From positions 1 through 64,000 of the forward strand of contig NZ_JAHRWW010000046.1 of assembly GCF_019104945.1 (NCBI RefSeq): DNA of 64,000 nt. The letters are read 5' to 3'. Positions within the stretch are counted from its first letter, which is position 1, and each line of letters starts with the position of its first letter. Below the pieces are notes generated by a model. That model was not told where the DNA came from. It searched no databases and worked only from the letters and a program-made list of their open reading frames with translations. Of this stretch, positions 61,885 through 64,000 are shown piece after piece. The translations under genes were made by a program, and so were the position numbers. The stretch comes from Thermomonas sp. Lineage in GTDB: Bacteria > Pseudomonadota > Gammaproteobacteria > Xanthomonadales > Xanthomonadaceae.

Positions 61885-63246
61885 TCAGCGTAACAGGACT
61901 ACGGTGGCAAGGCCAAGGAAGGTGAAAAAGCCCAGTGAGTCGGTCAGTGCGGTCAAGAAAATGCCGCTGGCGAGCGCCGGGTCGAAGCCGGCGCGCTTCA
62001 GACCGATGGGGATCAAAACGCCCGAAGCCGCGGCAAGCAGCAGGTTGCAGGTAAGGGCGGTGAAAATAACCAGCGACAGCCCGGCGTTGTGGAACCACGC
62101 CAAGACGATCAACCCCAGTACGGCCCCCATCAGTAGGCCGTTAAGCAGGGCTACGCGCAGCTCTTTCCAAAGCAGCGTGCGGATGTTGGAACCGCCAATT
62201 TGCCCCAGCGCCAAGCCGCGCACCACTAGGGCCATTACCTGTGTACCGGCGTTCCCGCCAAGCCCGGCCACCATCGGCATCAAAATGGCGAGCGCCACCA
62301 ACTTGTCGATGGTGTGTTCAAACTGGCCAACCACGTTCGCAGCGATAAATGCGGTGCACAGATTGACCGACAGCCACACGAGGCGGCGGCGCATGGCACG
62401 CCAAACGGGGCTGAACAGGTCTTCGTCTTCGCCGAGGCCGGCCGCGCTCAAGGCCTGATGCTCGGCCTGTTCGCGGATGATATCGACCACGTCGTCGATG
62501 GTGATGCGACCCAGCAAGATGTTGTTGTCATCCACCACCGGCGCGGAAATCCAGTCGTGGTCGGAGAACTGGCGCGCCACTTCATCGGAGGTTTCATCCA
62601 CACCGATGGCGGGCTGTTCGTCGTCGAGCAGCTGGTTGATCGGCGTGCTGGGCTCATGGGTGAGCAGTGCCTGCAGGGCAATGCGGCCAAGGAACTGGTG
62701 ACGCTTGCTCACCACGTACAGGTGATCGGTGTGGTCGGGCAATTCGCCGCGCAGACGGAGATAGCGCAGCACCACGTCCACGGTGGTGTCGGCGCGCACG
62801 GTGACCACGTCGGGGTTCATCAAGCGCCCGGCGGTGTCTTCATCGTAAGACAGCACCTGTTCGAGACGCTCGCGGTTCTCCCGGTCCATCGACTTCAAGA
62901 CTTCGTCGATCACCGTATCGGGTAGGTCTTCCACCAGATCGGCCAAGTCGTCGATATCAAGATCGGATGCGGCGGCGATCAGTTCGTCCGGGTCCATGTC
63001 GGCGATCAGGCTTTCACGCACTTCATCGCCCACATGCAGCAACACTTCACCGTCGTCCTCGGCTTCCACCAAGCCCCAAACCACACTGCGCTTGCCGGGG
63101 GGCAGTGATTCCAGCAGATTGCCAATCTCCGCCGGAGACAGGGTGTTGACCATCCGCTTGACTGGGCCCAAGCGGCCGCTTCCGAGCGCGTCGGAGAGCA
63201 GGCGCAGTTGGCGCGCAGTCTTATCGTGGCGGACGGTTTCTGCCAT
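61885..63246 (-). CDS. mgtE: Magnesium transporter MgtE
   Basis: N-domain LPDTVIDEVLKSMD, tandem CBS domains, TM region VAGLGGNAGTQVMALVVRGLALG. Confidence 0.95.
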   Translation of the reverse strand: MAETVRHDKTARQLRLLSDALGSGRLGPVKRMVNTLSPAEIGNLLESLPPGKRSVVWGLVEAEDDGEVLLHVGDEVRESLIADMDPDELIAAASDLDIDDLADLVEDLPDTVIDEVLKSMDRENRERLEQVLSYDEDTAGRLMNPDVVTVRADTTVDVVLRYLRLRGELPDHTDHLYVVSKRHQFLGRIALQALLTHEPSTPINQLLDDEQPAIGVDETSDEVARQFSDHDWISAPVVDDNNILLGRITIDDVVDIIREQAEHQALSAAGLGEDEDLFSPVWRAMRRRLVWLSVNLCTAFIAANVVGQFEHTIDKLVALAILMPMVAGLGGNAGTQVMALVVRGLALGQIGGSNIRTLLWKELRVALLNGLLMGAVLGLIVLAWFHNAGLSLVIFTALTCNLLLAAASGVLIPIGLKRAGFDPALASGIFLTALTDSLGFFTFLGLATVVLLR

Positions 63247-63358
63247 GCGAAATCCCAAAAGGTGAGGGGCGCGGCGTGTCTCGCAGCCGCAAGATCAAGT
63301 GTTCATAACCGGCCTATTATCGCCTGAGTACGGACAATAAACGAGCTTGATTTGGCTG

Positions 63359-64000
63359 TTACATCCAAAGTGAGGCGATATTAAAGGATGTCAGCCCCGG
63401 ATAACGATCTTGCGGTACCGAATCGGTAATTTGAAAGCCGGGTGCTCGCGTGTCGCGAGTTTCAACCATACTGGTCAGATACCCCTCTGGGGTCATAAGG
63501 CGGGCGACAAGTGGGGTGGCGGCGTCAGTACCTTGGTGTAAGACGATTCCAATTTCGCCATTTTCAAGGCGAACCAAGGTTCCAGGGGGATAGATTCCAA
63601 TTGCCTTGATCAAGGCAGCTGCAAAAGCCTCATCAACTTGCTTCCCTCGCTCCAGAAAAATATTGCGCAATGCCGTTCGGGCAGGGAGTGCGTCGCGATA
63701 AGACCGTGGACGCAGCATTGCCGTATAGATATCGACAATGGCGAGCAAGCGTGTGGGGCGTAATATCGCATCGCCACGCAGGCCGTCTGGGTAGCCTGAG
63801 CCGTCTAGGCGTTCATGATGATGCAAGACAGCGTCCAGCCAAACAGGGTTGGTTATGCCTGCATCCTCCAGTAAACGTCGACCGCGTTCTGGATGCATAC
63901 GAATGAGCTGGCGCTGCTCGAGAGTAAGCTCCGTGCTTTGCGCGTTGAGCTGAGCGGAGATTGGGCCAAGCGCAATGTCATAAGTGAGTGCTGCGCAAGC
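63359..64000 (-). CDS. HD-GYP domain phosphodiesterase, 5' end outside window
   Basis: Open frame to window edge; RMHPERGRRLLEDAGI, VLHHHERLDGSGYPDGL. Confidence 0.85.
   Translation of the reverse strand, partial: ACAALTYDIALGPISAQLNAQSTELTLEQRQLIRMHPERGRRLLEDAGITNPVWLDAVLHHHERLDGSGYPDGLRGDAILRPTRLLAIVDIYTAMLRPRSYRDALPARTALRNIFLERGKQVDEAFAAALIKAIGIYPPGTLVRLENGEIGIVLHQGTDAATPLVARLMTPEGYLTSMVETRDTRAPGFQITDSVPQDRYPGLTSFNIASLWM

Noticed and set aside
63247-63358. Possible Mg-sensing leader (M-box) upstream of mgtE
   Set aside because: The interval is ~110 nt with no recognisable M-box features.
1-64000. Mobile elements, prophage, toxin-antitoxin or restriction/defence genes
   Set aside because: No transposase, integrase, phage structural or defence-family ORF was recognised.

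Overview
This 64 kb chromosomal window looks gammaproteobacterial. The order yebC-ruvC-ruvA-kup-(DGC)-ruvB-ybgC-tolQRAB-pal-cpoB-queE-queC-tRNA-Lys, and pilT-pilU-algH-ruvX-pyrB, suggests a Xanthomonadaceae/Lysobacteraceae relative (inference from synteny). Most of 20-64 kb is housekeeping: clpB, metY, ybaL-type antiporter, TonB receptor, ABC-F, aspS, ruv, tol-pal, queuosine, shikimate, proC, pil, pyrB and mgtE genes. The most unusual part is about 2.7-19.8 kb. It holds a propeller sensor with no kinase domain, a tail-overlapping convergent histidine kinase and a divergent OmpR-type regulator. These are followed by an apparent three-gene operon: a DUF3617-like secreted protein, a ~2.8 kaa surface protein, and a 1229-aa outer-membrane beta-barrel. 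The surface protein has ten 116-aa repeats in exact 348-bp register and tandem OmpA-like C-terminal domains. Other observations: a sigma32-like promoter at clpB, a Fur-box-like site at the TonB receptor, a BtuF-like pseudogene scrap, an EAL protein with a degenerate GGDEF domain, possible GC mosaics within ABC-F, aspS and ruvB, a tandem-hairpin island after aspS, and a terminator-like hairpin between tolB and pal. No CRISPR array, rRNA, transposase or prophage gene was recognised. All calls come from reading the sequence and the supplied ORFs; no searches were run.
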